Shown here: piece by piece, positions 44,051 to 53,853 of the stretch | Layout of the letters: each line of letters begins with the position of its first letter | Position numbering within the stretch: position 1 is the first letter of the stretch | NCBI RefSeq assembly: GCF_001955655.1 | Contig: NZ_MSPW01000002.1 | Coordinates: forward strand, 186,001-250,000 | Direction: 5' to 3' | Length of the DNA: 64,000 nucleotides | Source: Viridibacillus arenosi | GTDB lineage: Bacteria > Bacillota > Bacilli > Bacillales_A > Planococcaceae | The notes under the pieces: model-generated | The model's database searches: none | Seen by the model: only the letters and a program-made list of their open reading frames with translations | Told to the model about the DNA's origin: nothing | Translations under genes and position numbers: made by a program

Positions 44051-45328
44051 ATGACAGTTGAACAGAGTTATGCTTTAGCAAAAGAAGCTTATGGTAAATG
44101 GGATGTTGATACGGATGCTGCACTAGAAATTTTAAAAACAATTCCTGTCTCGATTCATTGCTGGCAAGGCGATGATATCGGTGGCTTTGAAGTGAATAAA
44201 AGTGAATTATCAGGTGGTATTGATGTAACAGGGAATTATCCTGGAAAGGCACGTACGCCAGAGGAGTTACGTGCGGATTTAGAACTCGCGATGTCTTTAA
44301 TTCCAGGTCGTCATCGCGTGAATTTACATGCTCTTTATGCAGAAACGAATGGCCAGGTAGTCGACCGTGATGAACTAGAACCGGTGCATTTTAAAAACTG
44401 GGTCGAGTGGGCAAAAACGCAGCAAATTGGTTTAGATTTTAATCCTACGCTATTCTCACATCCGAAAGCGGAAGATGGCTTAACATTAGCAAGCCCAGAT
44501 GCAACAGTTCGTGAATTCTGGATTGAACATTGTGTGAAGTGCCGAAAGATAGCGGAGTATTTCGGTAAAGCATTAGGAACGCCTTCCTTGATGAATATAT
44601 GGATTCCTGATGGTTACAAAGATATCCCAGCAGACCGGCTGACGCCAAGAAAACGCCTAAAGGATTCACTAGATGCTATTTATGCGGAGGAAATAAGCGG
44701 AAAATATTTAATTGATGCAGTGGAAAGTAAAGTATTTGGTATTGGATCGGAATCTTATGTAGTTGGGTCGCATGAATTTTACATGGGCTATGCATTAACA
44801 AATAAAAAGACTTACCTGATGGATACTGGGCATTATCATCCAACTGAAACAGTATCCAATAAAATTTCATCCATGCTCCTTTTTTCAGACAAATTAGCTT
44901 TACATGTATCAAGACCTGTTCGCTGGGATAGTGATCACGTCGTTATTTTAGATGATGAACTAAAAGAAATCGCAATTGAAATTGTACGTAATGATGCACT
45001 TGATAAGGTTGCTATTGGATTAGATTTCTTTGATGCGAGTATTAACCGAGTAGCTGCTTGGACAATTGGTACGCGAAATATGATAAAGGCGCTGCTATAT
45101 GCACTATTAATGCCGCATGATTTATTGAAACGTTATCAAGATGAGGGGAATTATACTGCTCGATTAGCATTATTAGAAGAATTTAAAACATATCCATTTG
45201 GTGCCGTATGGGATCAATATTGTGCGAAGATGAATGTGCCAGTTGGTGAAAAATGGCTAGCAGAAGTTGAAAAATATGAGCGTGAGGAATTATTCAAACG
45301 TACTCAAGAGGTTTTATCAGTAGATTGA
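44051..45328 (+). CDS. rhaA: L-rhamnose isomerase
   Basis: A 425-residue TIM-barrel isomerase, usual length (about 420), converting L-rhamnose to L-rhamnulose with Mn/Zn. [68 protein letters not shown] and [16 protein letters not shown] are all intact. AGGGAGGT precedes the ATG. It is the last gene of the rightward rhamnose run. Confidence 0.95.
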   Translation: MTVEQSYALAKEAYGKWDVDTDAALEILKTIPVSIHCWQGDDIGGFEVNKSELSGGIDVTGNYPGKARTPEELRADLELAMSLIPGRHRVNLHALYAETNGQVVDRDELEPVHFKNWVEWAKTQQIGLDFNPTLFSHPKAEDGLTLASPDATVREFWIEHCVKCRKIAEYFGKALGTPSLMNIWIPDGYKDIPADRLTPRKRLKDSLDAIYAEEISGKYLIDAVESKVFGIGSESYVVGSHEFYMGYALTNKKTYLMDTGHYHPTETVSNKISSMLLFSDKLALHVSRPVRWDSDHVVILDDELKEIAIEIVRNDALDKVAIGLDFFDASINRVAAWTIGTRNMIKALLYALLMPHDLLKRYQDEGNYTARLALLEEFKTYPFGAVWDQYCAKMNVPVGEKWLAEVEKYEREELFKRTQEVLSVD

Positions 45329-45351
45329 GTAGTACATGTTTTATGAATGTA

Positions 45352-45385
45352 AGGCAACTAGTTGCTCCTGACTAGTTGCTTTTTC
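45352..45385 (+). terminator. Intrinsic terminator after rhaA
   Basis: GCAACTAG (45354-45361) pairs with CTAGTTGC (45372-45379), followed by five Ts. Confidence 0.85.
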
Positions 45386-45402
45386 TGCTGTTCATAACAA
45401 AT

Positions 45403-45450
45403 TGAAAGCTGTCTCATAGGGTGAAAACCGACTGGTGAGGCAGCTTCATT
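45403..45450. terminator. Hairpin between convergent rhaA and the isomerase-like gene
   Basis: GAAAGCTGTCTCA (45403-45415) pairs with TGAGGCAGCTTC (45436-45447) with one G-U pair. The T runs are weak. It probably ends the minus-strand gene. Confidence 0.55.
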
Positions 45451-45456
45451 TCTTTA

Positions 45457-46947
45457 CTATACGACTTTATATTCAGTGCCCATAAGTTTTGCCATTTTCG
45501 TGAATACACTAGCATTATGCCCTATTGCCATTGCACAATGATGTGTTGGTGCTTCTTTAAAGAGCGTATCAAAATATTCATCCGGATGTAGAGAAAATTT
45601 AACCGGCGTTTGCGTGTTTCCTATTGTCATAATTCGGCCATCTGTAGATTCTGCTTCACTAATGATCCATTTTAAGCGGCCCTCTACAGTTTGCGTTAGA
45701 TAGAGTAAAGTAATTGGCCCTGTTTTTACTTTAGCCTCTACAGAAATGCCACTCCCTTGCTTACCGTGATAGACGCCCATTCCACGAAGCGCAGGTTTTC
45801 CTTCAGCTATGTCGATGTGGAAAGGTCCATCATGTCCAAACAGGATTGTGCCTTCTTTGTAATCAGTTACGACAATTTCACAAAAACTACCGCCGACACC
45901 AATTGTATCGCATACTTTCATTGCAACAGCAGTTTTTAAATCACCTTCACCCGCACAAGAAATACCGTTAGCTGTTAATAGAGAGTGTCCTAAAATAAAG
46001 TCGCTTTGCAGCTGTTCATAGGCATTTCCTGGAGACCCGTGATAATAGTAAGCAAGAGCATCTAATCCATGCTCTTTCACTAATTTTTGCTGTGTGGCAG
46101 CTACCTTATAGGCTTGTGTAAGTTGTTCTTTGCTTGGCTTTTTAGCGAGTTTTTCAGAGGGAGAATCTTCAGCAATGTTAAACATTTCTTGTGTGATTTG
46201 CTCGATTTCAGCAACATCTGAAGTTGTCACATATTCTTGTAAAGCCTGTAAATCGCACATTTCCAGTACTTCTATATGAATTCCTGTTTGTGCTTGGAGC
46301 ATCGTGAAATCACTATAAAGGTCAAGCATACCACTATAAGTGTTACCTAAAAAACCAAAAGTAGCCTGCTGTAAATTATGCTTAATCCTTGCTGCTTGTA
46401 CCCATTCATTAATAGTTTTCCATGCTTTTTGTGCTTCGGGCATGTGTGAGGTATTTTCGTTAGATCTTGTGCCGACTGGTGTTTCCGAAAGTCCTAGTAA
46501 ACCATTAATCACATCATATGAAATATTCGATCGATGGAGAGCATTAGCGAATTCAGGTACAGGACATGCGCCGCAGTTTGCTAGCCACTCAGCTGTATTC
46601 GTTTCATCATAATTAAGCTGTGGACTTGGTTGTAAATTCAATAATATCACTTTTGCTGAGCAATGCTGGTGAACAGGTAATACTGTAGCGCTTGTTGCAT
46701 ACGTTGCAGCGTGGACAAAAATAATATCTACTTGTTGTCCATTAAACCAATCACCTGCTTTACGGGCTTTTTGAACAGTATCAACTAGACCAAAATTCGA
46801 TACATCACAAGATTTGGCTAAATTGCTTTCGATAAAGCGATTATAAGTGAGTAAACGTTCGCGTAAGCCAGGGAATTGAGCCCAATAAGCCTCCAATCCA
46901 GTAGAATATAGGCCGATTCGTGGTTTCTTATATTGAACACGTTTCAT
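45457..46947 (-). CDS. L-fucose/L-arabinose isomerase family protein
   Basis: A 496-residue protein of the FucI/AraA-like fold. The N-terminal domain reads KPRIGLYSTGLEAYWAQFPGL, the middle has the GFLGNTYSGMLDLYSDFTML segment, and the C-terminal part has SCAGEGDLKTAVAMKV, FGHDGPFHIDIAEGKPALRG and a final HHCAMAIGHN. The acidic/His pattern of the AraA active site is present in outline. It is encoded opposite to the rhamnose genes yet inside the locus. It may isomerise a second deoxy or pentose sugar, or be a side enzyme for polymers that contain rhamnose. AAGGAGGA precedes its start. Confidence 0.75.
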   Translation of the reverse strand: MKRVQYKKPRIGLYSTGLEAYWAQFPGLRERLLTYNRFIESNLAKSCDVSNFGLVDTVQKARKAGDWFNGQQVDIIFVHAATYATSATVLPVHQHCSAKVILLNLQPSPQLNYDETNTAEWLANCGACPVPEFANALHRSNISYDVINGLLGLSETPVGTRSNENTSHMPEAQKAWKTINEWVQAARIKHNLQQATFGFLGNTYSGMLDLYSDFTMLQAQTGIHIEVLEMCDLQALQEYVTTSDVAEIEQITQEMFNIAEDSPSEKLAKKPSKEQLTQAYKVAATQQKLVKEHGLDALAYYYHGSPGNAYEQLQSDFILGHSLLTANGISCAGEGDLKTAVAMKVCDTIGVGGSFCEIVVTDYKEGTILFGHDGPFHIDIAEGKPALRGMGVYHGKQGSGISVEAKVKTGPITLLYLTQTVEGRLKWIISEAESTDGRIMTIGNTQTPVKFSLHPDEYFDTLFKEAPTHHCAMAIGHNASVFTKMAKLMGTEYKVV

Positions 46948-47065
46948 ATTTGTTTCCTCCTTGTAAAAACTGTATGATTATTGAAAATAATACTAATATC
47001 TATAACTAAAAGCATTAGAGTATATTGTCTTTTTATATGATTATCTTGACTAGCGGGGGAGCAGC

Positions 47066-47947
47066 ATGAAATTGTGGCAGCAATATAGAGACAATTGGTC
47101 TGAGGACTCCATTTGGATTACTGATAGTCCTTCTATTAAAGCGAAAGAGCATTTAAACACGCTACATGAGTTTGGCTATTTTAAAACATATGCACCTTAT
47201 TTCACAGAGAGAAGTGGGCTTGATTTATATTTAATTGTATTGACGTTAGAAGGGGAGGGATTCCTGCAGTACAAGGACAAAACGTATACATTACATAAAG
47301 GAAGCTTGTTTTTAATACATTGTCGAGAGTATCAAAGATATTGGACAGCAGAAAAAGGGACATGGAATTTCCTTTGGATGCATGTAAATGGATCAGCTGT
47401 TTCTTCTTATTTCAATCTACTAAAAGAGGCTGAGGGACTAGTTGTAAAGGTTAAGTCACTAGATTTCTTTGAACAAATAATGTGGTCAATAAGGCCACTA
47501 CTAAACCAACATCAGTTTTATTATGAAGTCGAAATATCACAACGAATTCAGCACATTTTGGGTGAGCAATTGAAACTTTCACTGCATCAGCCAGAGAATA
47601 CGGAAGTGATGCCAACATATGTAATTGAACTACAGGAGGTTTTAACGACAGACTTTGAACGAAAATGGACACTTGACCAACTGGCAAAGCGTGTAGCTGT
47701 AAACAAGTATCAAATGGCTAAACAGTTTAAAAAATATACAGGTCTATCCCCAAATGAGTTTTTAATCGTCCAACGAATGAATGCCGCAAAATATAAATTA
47801 AGAATTGGCAATGACGCCATATCTCAAATTTCTCGAGATGTAGGTATAGAGGATGTTAGTCATTTTATAGAGTTATTTAAAAAACGAGAGGGTATTACTC
47901 CGTTGAATTATCGGAAGATTTGGTCTCTTAATTTAATTGAAGAGTAG
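47066..47947 (+). CDS. AraC family regulator of the rhamnose locus
   Basis: A 293-residue regulator. The N-terminal cupin-like sugar-sensing domain (about 30-150) shows EGEGFLQYKDKTYTLHKGSLFLI. Two C-terminal HTHs start near 195 (WTLDQLAKRVAVNKYQMAKQF and ISRDVGIEDVSHFIELFKKREG). This is the RhaR/RhaS-type layout. It diverges from the isomerase-like gene across 118 bases (46948-47065) and starts a regulatory run of four genes. GGGGGAGC precedes the ATG. Confidence 0.87.
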   Translation: MKLWQQYRDNWSEDSIWITDSPSIKAKEHLNTLHEFGYFKTYAPYFTERSGLDLYLIVLTLEGEGFLQYKDKTYTLHKGSLFLIHCREYQRYWTAEKGTWNFLWMHVNGSAVSSYFNLLKEAEGLVVKVKSLDFFEQIMWSIRPLLNQHQFYYEVEISQRIQHILGEQLKLSLHQPENTEVMPTYVIELQEVLTTDFERKWTLDQLAKRVAVNKYQMAKQFKKYTGLSPNEFLIVQRMNAAKYKLRIGNDAISQISRDVGIEDVSHFIELFKKREGITPLNYRKIWSLNLIEE

Positions 47948-47955
47948 GTGATTAT

Positions 47956-49011
47956 ATGAATAAAAGTTGGTTCTTAATGATTCTTTATGTAATCGCTATC
48001 ATTTCTTTGGTTATTGGATGTACAAGTCCAGAAAAATACCATGTATTATATGAAGCCGACAAGGTTAAACAGGAACAAACTGAAAAAAAGCCCAAGACTA
48101 AAAAACATTATCGCATTGCTTACATACCGAAAGTAGGTAATATACCATATTTTGAATCTGTTTATGAAGGCGTTAAAGAAGCAGCTGAACAATTGGAAAT
48201 AGAGATAGTATATGAGGGGCCATTAAAAGCGGAAGCGGAACTACAACGTGATATTGTGGAGAAAATGATGGATAAGAAAGTGGATGCTATTGCAGTCTCA
48301 GTGATTGATAGTAAAAGTCTATCTTCAGTATTGAAGGAGGCTAAAAAGCGAGGCATCAAGATTGTGACATGGGATGCTGATAGCCAACCAGAAGCCCGAG
48401 ATCTATTTGTGGATATGGTTGACTCTGAAATTCTTGGACGTCATTTAATGGACCAGTTAGCACTTCATACAGGAGAAGAAGGAGAGTTTGCGATAATGAC
48501 AGGCTCATTTTCAGCAATTAACCATAACTCTTGGGTCAAATGGATTCAAGCACAATGGCAACAATATTATCCGAATATGAAGTTGGTAGAGGTCGTTGCA
48601 ACTAATGATGATCCAGAAATTGCGTATGAAGCAGCAAAGACATTATTAAAAAAGTACCCAAATTTACAGGGGATTATCGGCAATTCTTCTGTTGGACCTC
48701 CTGCTGCAGCACAGGCTGTGAAAGAACAAAATAAGGTTGGACAGGTTGCAGTAGTTGGTCTATCGACACCAAATTTAATGAGGGATTATTTACTGGATGG
48801 ATCAGCACAGACAGTTACTTTATGGAGTCCGAAAAAGTTGGGCTATTTAACGATCATTTTAACTGAGAAGATACTTGCAGGAGAACATATTCAAGATTAT
48901 GAAGTCATTCCAGGTGTGGGCATTGTGCGTTTCTATAATAATGAGCAACGTGTTGTTATGGGAGAAGCCATCGATTTCACAAAGGAGAATGTAAATCAAT
49001 ATGACTTTTAA
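47956..49011 (+). CDS. Sugar-binding lipoprotein, probable sensor partner of the kinase
   Basis: A 351-residue lipoprotein (lipobox LVIGC, C22) with the same type I binding-protein fold as the transporter's own binding protein at 39030: IPYFESVYEGVKEAAEQL, then DAIAVSVIDSKSL and VTWDADSQPEARDLFVD. It is not next to permeases. Instead it overlaps the histidine kinase gene by 11 bases. By analogy with the Clostridium xylose sensor XylFII-LytS, I infer that it binds sugar outside and signals through the kinase. Confidence 0.8.
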   Translation: MNKSWFLMILYVIAIISLVIGCTSPEKYHVLYEADKVKQEQTEKKPKTKKHYRIAYIPKVGNIPYFESVYEGVKEAAEQLEIEIVYEGPLKAEAELQRDIVEKMMDKKVDAIAVSVIDSKSLSSVLKEAKKRGIKIVTWDADSQPEARDLFVDMVDSEILGRHLMDQLALHTGEEGEFAIMTGSFSAINHNSWVKWIQAQWQQYYPNMKLVEVVATNDDPEIAYEAAKTLLKKYPNLQGIIGNSSVGPPAAAQAVKEQNKVGQVAVVGLSTPNLMRDYLLDGSAQTVTLWSPKKLGYLTIILTEKILAGEHIQDYEVIPGVGIVRFYNNEQRVVMGEAIDFTKENVNQYDF

Positions 49012-50794
49012 GCGAAGGCGATTTAAAAACTATACGTTAAAAACAAAGCTATTATTGACCTATATTATTATTACTATTATTCCAACTGCTTTATTAGGGT
49101 ACGTGGCTTATAGTCAATACGTTTTATCAGTAGAGAGACAAGTAGGTACATATATTCCGAGGTTATTAAACCAAGCTAATAATAATATGGAGCGACAAAT
49201 TGAACAGTATTTTGATGAAATGAATCAAATAAATAACAACAAAGAAGTAATGAATATTTTGAGAAAGTCCACTTTTCAAAATGTATCAAATATGAAACAG
49301 GATGAACATGTAGTTGAAAATTATTTGGCAAGTTCCTTTATGCAAGGTAGTAGGGAGCATATTATTAGTGTGTTTGTTTCTTCAAAGGATCGTCTGTTTC
49401 AAAATTCACGACTTTCATATGATTCTGGATTCTCAACAAGTCAGTCTATCGGATTATACGGAAATTCCTTTAAATTAAAAGAGGAGGAAAGGGTGTTTTT
49501 TCCGCATGAGACCTCTCTTTTCTTCAAAGAGGGCAAACCATTTGTGCTACTAGTAAAACAAATTATTGACTATGAAAACAGGCACAATTTAGGCACCGTA
49601 TTTGTGGCACTTGATTTAGCCTTTATCGAGCAAACAATACGTACTGTCGATGAGCAAGATGATGCGAAAATGTGGATGATAGATGATCGAGGTTATATTA
49701 TTTATCATTCCATACCGTCTCTAATCGGTACCCTTGATAAAGATAAGGTAGATTATCCAATAGCTAATGGTAGTTTTCAATCAGATCAAACATTATATAG
49801 TAGCGCCAATAGTGTTAAAAACCGGTGGACCTTTATGCATGCTATTCCCGTGAGTCACTTAACGGAAGAATCTGATTTTGTACGCAATATAACAATCATA
49901 TCATTCTTCATTATTGTAGTTTTGGCAATAGGCAGTTCGATCATTCTTGCGTGGGGCGTAGCAAAACCAATTCAACGTTTAGCGGGTGAGATGAAGCGAG
50001 CGGAAAAAGGAGATTTTGATATCCAGCTCACGAATGAGTCGAATGATGAAGTAGGTATGCTTTCAAAAGCATTCACGAAAATGCTAAGAGAAATTGAGGA
50101 ATTAATAAATGAAAAGTATGAAATTGAACTGAAGCAAAAGGAAGCAGAGCTATATGCACTTCAGTCGCAGATCAATCCGCATTTTATGTACAATACGTTA
50201 GAAAATATCGCCATTATGGTGGAAGAGGATGAAAAAACGAACGTGGTAGAGATGGTCACAAATTTAGGTCGCATGCTGCACTATTCATTGGGCAATAAAG
50301 ACCAATTCGTTCCCTTATATTTAGAGCTTCAACATATTCAAGATTACCTAGTGATTCAGAAAGCACGCTTTGAAGAAACGTTAGCATATTCGGTCGTAGC
50401 TGCACATACATTGCACGACAAAATGACACCAAAATTTATCCTCCAGCCACTGATTGAAAATACATTTGAGCATGCGTACATACCTGGGCAGACGTTAGAA
50501 ATCAATGTCACGGTTACAGAAGAAGAAAACGTGATGCAGCTTGTCATTCAAGACAATGGTAAAGGAATTAGTACTGAAAAATTAACTTTAATCAAACAGC
50601 AGTTAACTGACAATCAGATATTTAAAAAGGATGATAGCTTTGGCTTATCCAATGTAAACGGTAGACTTGTACTCCATTTTGGTAATGAGTATCATCTACG
50701 TATTCAAAGTAAAGAGGGCATCGGCACCAAAATTTTCATGCATATACCTATTCTAGATAGAGGAAGTGTTTACAATCATGACAGAGAAAATTAA
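49001..50794 (+). CDS. YesM-type sensor histidine kinase
   Basis: A 597-residue membrane kinase. One membrane helix lies at about 15-38, then an extracellular sensor of about 260 residues, then a second helix at about 298-322. A HAMP region follows (AWGVAKPIQRLAGEMKRAEKGDFDIQL) and a coiled linker. The His_kinase domain has QINPHFMYNTLENI (phospho-acceptor H394). The ATPase domain has LQPLIENTFEHAY, DNGKG and GLSNVNGRL. The gene overlaps both neighbours. It should relay sugar sensing to the next gene. Confidence 0.9.
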   Translation: MTFKRRRFKNYTLKTKLLLTYIIITIIPTALLGYVAYSQYVLSVERQVGTYIPRLLNQANNNMERQIEQYFDEMNQINNNKEVMNILRKSTFQNVSNMKQDEHVVENYLASSFMQGSREHIISVFVSSKDRLFQNSRLSYDSGFSTSQSIGLYGNSFKLKEEERVFFPHETSLFFKEGKPFVLLVKQIIDYENRHNLGTVFVALDLAFIEQTIRTVDEQDDAKMWMIDDRGYIIYHSIPSLIGTLDKDKVDYPIANGSFQSDQTLYSSANSVKNRWTFMHAIPVSHLTEESDFVRNITIISFFIIVVLAIGSSIILAWGVAKPIQRLAGEMKRAEKGDFDIQLTNESNDEVGMLSKAFTKMLREIEELINEKYEIELKQKEAELYALQSQINPHFMYNTLENIAIMVEEDEKTNVVEMVTNLGRMLHYSLGNKDQFVPLYLELQHIQDYLVIQKARFEETLAYSVVAAHTLHDKMTPKFILQPLIENTFEHAYIPGQTLEINVTVTEEENVMQLVIQDNGKGISTEKLTLIKQQLTDNQIFKKDDSFGLSNVNGRLVLHFGNEYHLRIQSKEGIGTKIFMHIPILDRGSVYNHDREN

Positions 50795-51515
50795 AGTCAT
50801 CGTTGTTGACGATGAAAGTCGTCTAAGAAGGGGCATTGAAAAACTAATTACAAGTAACGGTGAAGAATGGGAAATTGTTGGCTCATATGTAACGGGCCAA
50901 AGTTGTCTCGATGATGTTATAACACATGACCTTCCATTTGATGTGCTGTTTACCGATGTGAAAATGCCCTTGATGAGTGGTTTGGAATTGTTAACTCGTT
51001 TAAATGAAAGGACCTCAAAAGCTTATTATGCAGTGATAATTAGCGGTTACGATGATTTTGAATTTATTCAAAAAGCAATGCGTGAAGGGGCCCTCGACTA
51101 TTTATTAAAACCGATTGATAGGTTGGAAATGCAAGTGTGTCTCGATAAAATTAAAGCTAAATTCCACAAGAATGAAGTGCTAGCGGAGCCTGAATCGAAG
51201 AATGTGTCGATTGAAATCGCGACCCAGTGGATTCATGAGCATTTACATGAACCGTTAACGATTGAGAAAATAGCAGGTAAGGTTTTTATGAACGCCACCT
51301 ATTTTAGTGAATACTTCAAACGAAAAACTGGCGAAACCGTCTTGGATTACATCACTAAAAAACGAATGGAAAAGGCGATCACCCTGCTCAAAACAACGAA
51401 TATGAAAATATATGAAATATCACTTGCGACAGGCTACACAGATACAAAATACTTTAGTAAATTATTTAAAAAGCATTACGGCATGTTACCCTCGCAAATT
51501 CGTCATGGAGAATAG
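50778..51515 (+). CDS. YesN-type response regulator with AraC output
   Basis: A 245-residue regulator. The receiver domain (KVIVVDDESRL, phospho-acceptor D60 in FTDVKMPL, LLKPID) is followed by an AraC-type double HTH (about 145-245: LTIEKIAGKVFMNATYFSEYFKRKTG and YEISLATGYTDTKYFSKLFKKHYG). ATG 50778 follows GAGGAAGTG and overlaps the kinase gene by 17 bases. Likely target: the transporter promoter at about 35.3 kb. Confidence 0.9.
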   Translation: MTEKIKVIVVDDESRLRRGIEKLITSNGEEWEIVGSYVTGQSCLDDVITHDLPFDVLFTDVKMPLMSGLELLTRLNERTSKAYYAVIISGYDDFEFIQKAMREGALDYLLKPIDRLEMQVCLDKIKAKFHKNEVLAEPESKNVSIEIATQWIHEHLHEPLTIEKIAGKVFMNATYFSEYFKRKTGETVLDYITKKRMEKAITLLKTTNMKIYEISLATGYTDTKYFSKLFKKHYGMLPSQIRHGE

Positions 51516-51566
51516 GCGGAATATGAGGTGTAGTATTGTTAATTGATGTCAAATAGGAAAAGAGAT

Positions 51567-51612
51567 GCCTGAAGCCCTTTTACATTAAGGGTTTTGGGCG
51601 TTTTTTTTTTTG
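51567..51612 (+). terminator. Intrinsic terminator after the regulatory genes
   Basis: GCCTGAAGCCCTT pairs with AAGGGTTTTGGGC (some G-U pairs) around TTACATT, followed by eleven or more Ts. Confidence 0.85.
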
Positions 51613-51774
51613 CAGTATTAGGCTTTTAATTAGATATGTTCTGATTGATTTTAAATTGAGTAAAAATCATTCACCTATTGTTTTAAGGTTTTTGTAAGGT
51701 TGGCATTAATATCACGTAAGATTAGCAAGTTATACTGACTATTATTCAAAATAAAGAACTCAAAGGAGATATAT

Positions 51775-52824
51775 ATGAATCCATCCATATCACAAAAGGA
51801 AAGAATTATTTCATTAGACATTATACGTGGGCTTGCTCTTTTTGGCATACTTCTTATAAACGTTGGAGCATTTAAAGTTATTATAGAAGGTGACCCCTTA
51901 CCAGATTACAGTGGGTTTAATGGAATTATTATCCTATTGATAACAATCATAGTTGAAAAAAAATTCTTTTCTATTTTTTCTTTCTTATTTGGAATAGGCT
52001 TATATATTTTCGCTTCAAGAGCGGAAAGTCGTGGAGATAAACCTAAATTACGTATGGTACGACGATTACTAGTACTCTTACTTCTTGGAATCGTCCATGT
52101 ATTTATTTTTTGGGGAACAATTTTACCAATATACGCAATTGTAGGATTGTTTTTAATCCCATTTTACGGTGCGGAAATTACTACAGTAAAGAAATGGTTA
52201 GTTAGTTTTGTAACTATTTATGTAGTTTCTTTAATAGTTAAGTTTTTTTTGCCTACTATTATAATAGTCTCATCTATCCTTGATTTCTTTTCTAATGATA
52301 TTATACTAATCTTTATAATGTTTTTAGCTGGCTTTTTAACCGCTAAAGCAGGGTGGTTATTACAAATAAAAGAATTGTCAAAACAGATTAAATGGATTCA
52401 AATTGTAACTTTTGTATTGTTCATTGTTTCCTCTTTATGCATTTGGTACGCTCATCTAAGCGATTATAATAATGAAAAACTAGTTGTTGAATTAGGAGTA
52501 ATTCCAACAACAATGTTTTACTTATCAACATTATTTTTATTGTTAGAAAATAAGCGTATAGAGAAATTAATGAAACCTATTGCGCGTGTGGGACAAATGG
52601 CATTTACAAATTACATTGCACAAAGCATTATAGGAACGATGATTATTTCACTAATTGGCCTTGATGTTGTATCTCCAAAGGATGTTGTATATATCGCAAT
52701 CCTGATTTTTGTTATCCAAATTATTTTTAGTAATATCTGGTTTAAGTTCTTTCCTATTGGACCATTAGAGAAAGTATGGCGTTATATGACTTATGGAAAG
52801 AAGAAATACAATAACAAAGTTTAA
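51775..52824 (+). CDS. DUF418 family membrane protein (YeiB-like)
   Basis: A 349-residue protein with about nine to ten membrane segments. It opens with RIISLDIIRGLALFGILLIN, the DUF418/DUF1624 N-terminal signature. The C-terminal third (RVGQMAFTNYIAQSIIG and IGPLEKVWRYMTYGK) is the DUF418 core. Related acyltransferase-like membrane proteins move groups across the membrane, but this family has no proven reaction. AAAGGAGAT precedes the ATG. It is a single gene between terminators. Confidence 0.82.
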   Translation: MNPSISQKERIISLDIIRGLALFGILLINVGAFKVIIEGDPLPDYSGFNGIIILLITIIVEKKFFSIFSFLFGIGLYIFASRAESRGDKPKLRMVRRLLVLLLLGIVHVFIFWGTILPIYAIVGLFLIPFYGAEITTVKKWLVSFVTIYVVSLIVKFFLPTIIIVSSILDFFSNDIILIFIMFLAGFLTAKAGWLLQIKELSKQIKWIQIVTFVLFIVSSLCIWYAHLSDYNNEKLVVELGVIPTTMFYLSTLFLLLENKRIEKLMKPIARVGQMAFTNYIAQSIIGTMIISLIGLDVVSPKDVVYIAILIFVIQIIFSNIWFKFFPIGPLEKVWRYMTYGKKKYNNKV

Positions 52825-52871
52825 TTTAGACATACATTATAAATTAGTATTTTAATAGATTTTGCTACAAT

Positions 52872-52907
52872 AAAAAAAGCCACTCAAAATGAAGTGGCAT
52901 TTTTTTA
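52872..52907 (+). terminator. Intrinsic terminator after the DUF418 gene
   Basis: GCCACT (52879-52884) pairs with AGTGGC (52893-52898), with A and T runs on both flanks extending the stem, then Ts. Confidence 0.85.
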
Positions 52908-53001
52908 TTGTTACATAACTTTGACTGATTCAATGATGTTAAGCAATTTTAATAGTCCACTAACAGAATATCGTATATATGTTTATTTTGAAGGATTATC
53001 C

Positions 53002-53214
53002 TTAGTATAAGGTTCTTATATACTCTCGTCCTTTCCAATAATCCATTTTTTCTTCAGTTTGTATATCTTTATTGACTACACATTCAGTAAGACTAGTTTT
53101 TTCTTCATTGTTTAATTTTATAAGTAAACCGTCTATTCCATTTCCATTAACTTCATCATCACGGTCAACAATACCCTTTATATTTTCGTTATTTTTAACA
53201 ATTTTGTATTTCAC
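53002..53214 (-). CDS. Hypothetical protein, 70 residues
   Basis: An unrecognised, charged cytosolic protein (MKYKIVKNNENIKGIVDRDD near the start, TEEKMDYWKGREYIRTLY at the end). The start is GTG at 53214-53212, with GGAAGGGAG about 9 bases upstream. No motif or membrane segment. It stands alone between the DUF418 gene and the phage-like island. Confidence 0.5.
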   Translation of the reverse strand: MKYKIVKNNENIKGIVDRDDEVNGNGIDGLLIKLNNEEKTSLTECVVNKDIQTEEKMDYWKGREYIRTLY

Positions 53215-53737
53215 GGCTATTACTCCCTTCCGACAAACCTGATTTACCAGGCGATTTTAAGAGTTCAGTTGAGCAAAGCTTTTCCGTACATTACTAGGTT
53301 TTATACTATATTGCCTAAGAATTTTTTTTGGAAAATCCCTGATTTGTCGTTGCCATATTTGCTTGTAAGATCAATTATTCAGCAGTTTGTATTAGCTAAC
53401 TATTCCGATTCTAAAAGTTATTTTTATCCTCTAAACTACTCATTAACATACATAACGTTTAGAACAATAAAAGGTAGTTCAAGATGAAATCCCAAAACGA
53501 CTGCTTGCTATTCTATACTATTAATTGCCGACTTTAATGTTCAATATCTCTCACTCCTTATACGAATAATAACAGCCTTGTTTAACTAAATCCTGTCCAT
53601 CTATGCTTTGTTTAGACACATTTTGTAATTGCAATAAAAGTAAATACACCTCTTGCTATGAAAAATTCTAGAACAAACAAATAGAAGAAAATGCCTTTTT
53701 TAATGCAAAGTGAAATGGAATCTATGATGTAAGGCAA
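53215..53737. other. Gap of unclear content
   Basis: About 520 bases with no gene I can support. A 72-codon plus-strand frame (53269-53487) has no ribosome site and unnatural composition. The rest is AT-rich, with no terminal inverted repeats or att-like duplications that I could see. Confidence 0.4.
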
Positions 53738-53765
53738 ATAAAAAGACCATTCAATTGAATGGTCT
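53738..53765 (-). terminator. Terminator of the immA-repressor operon
   Basis: A perfect 22-base palindrome (53744-53765, arm AGACCATTCAA) is followed on the minus strand by TTTTTA. It lies about 90 bases past the immA stop. Confidence 0.8.
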
Positions 53766-53853
53766 AACATAAATAATCCAGCCTAAATATTCATCATCTT
53801 TAAAACAATTCTTGTTCAGTTGTCAGAAATAGAAACATATGTTCTTTTTGTGG

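Noticed and set aside
53269-53487. 72-codon plus-strand frame
   Set aside because: No ribosome site, odd composition, no family resemblance.
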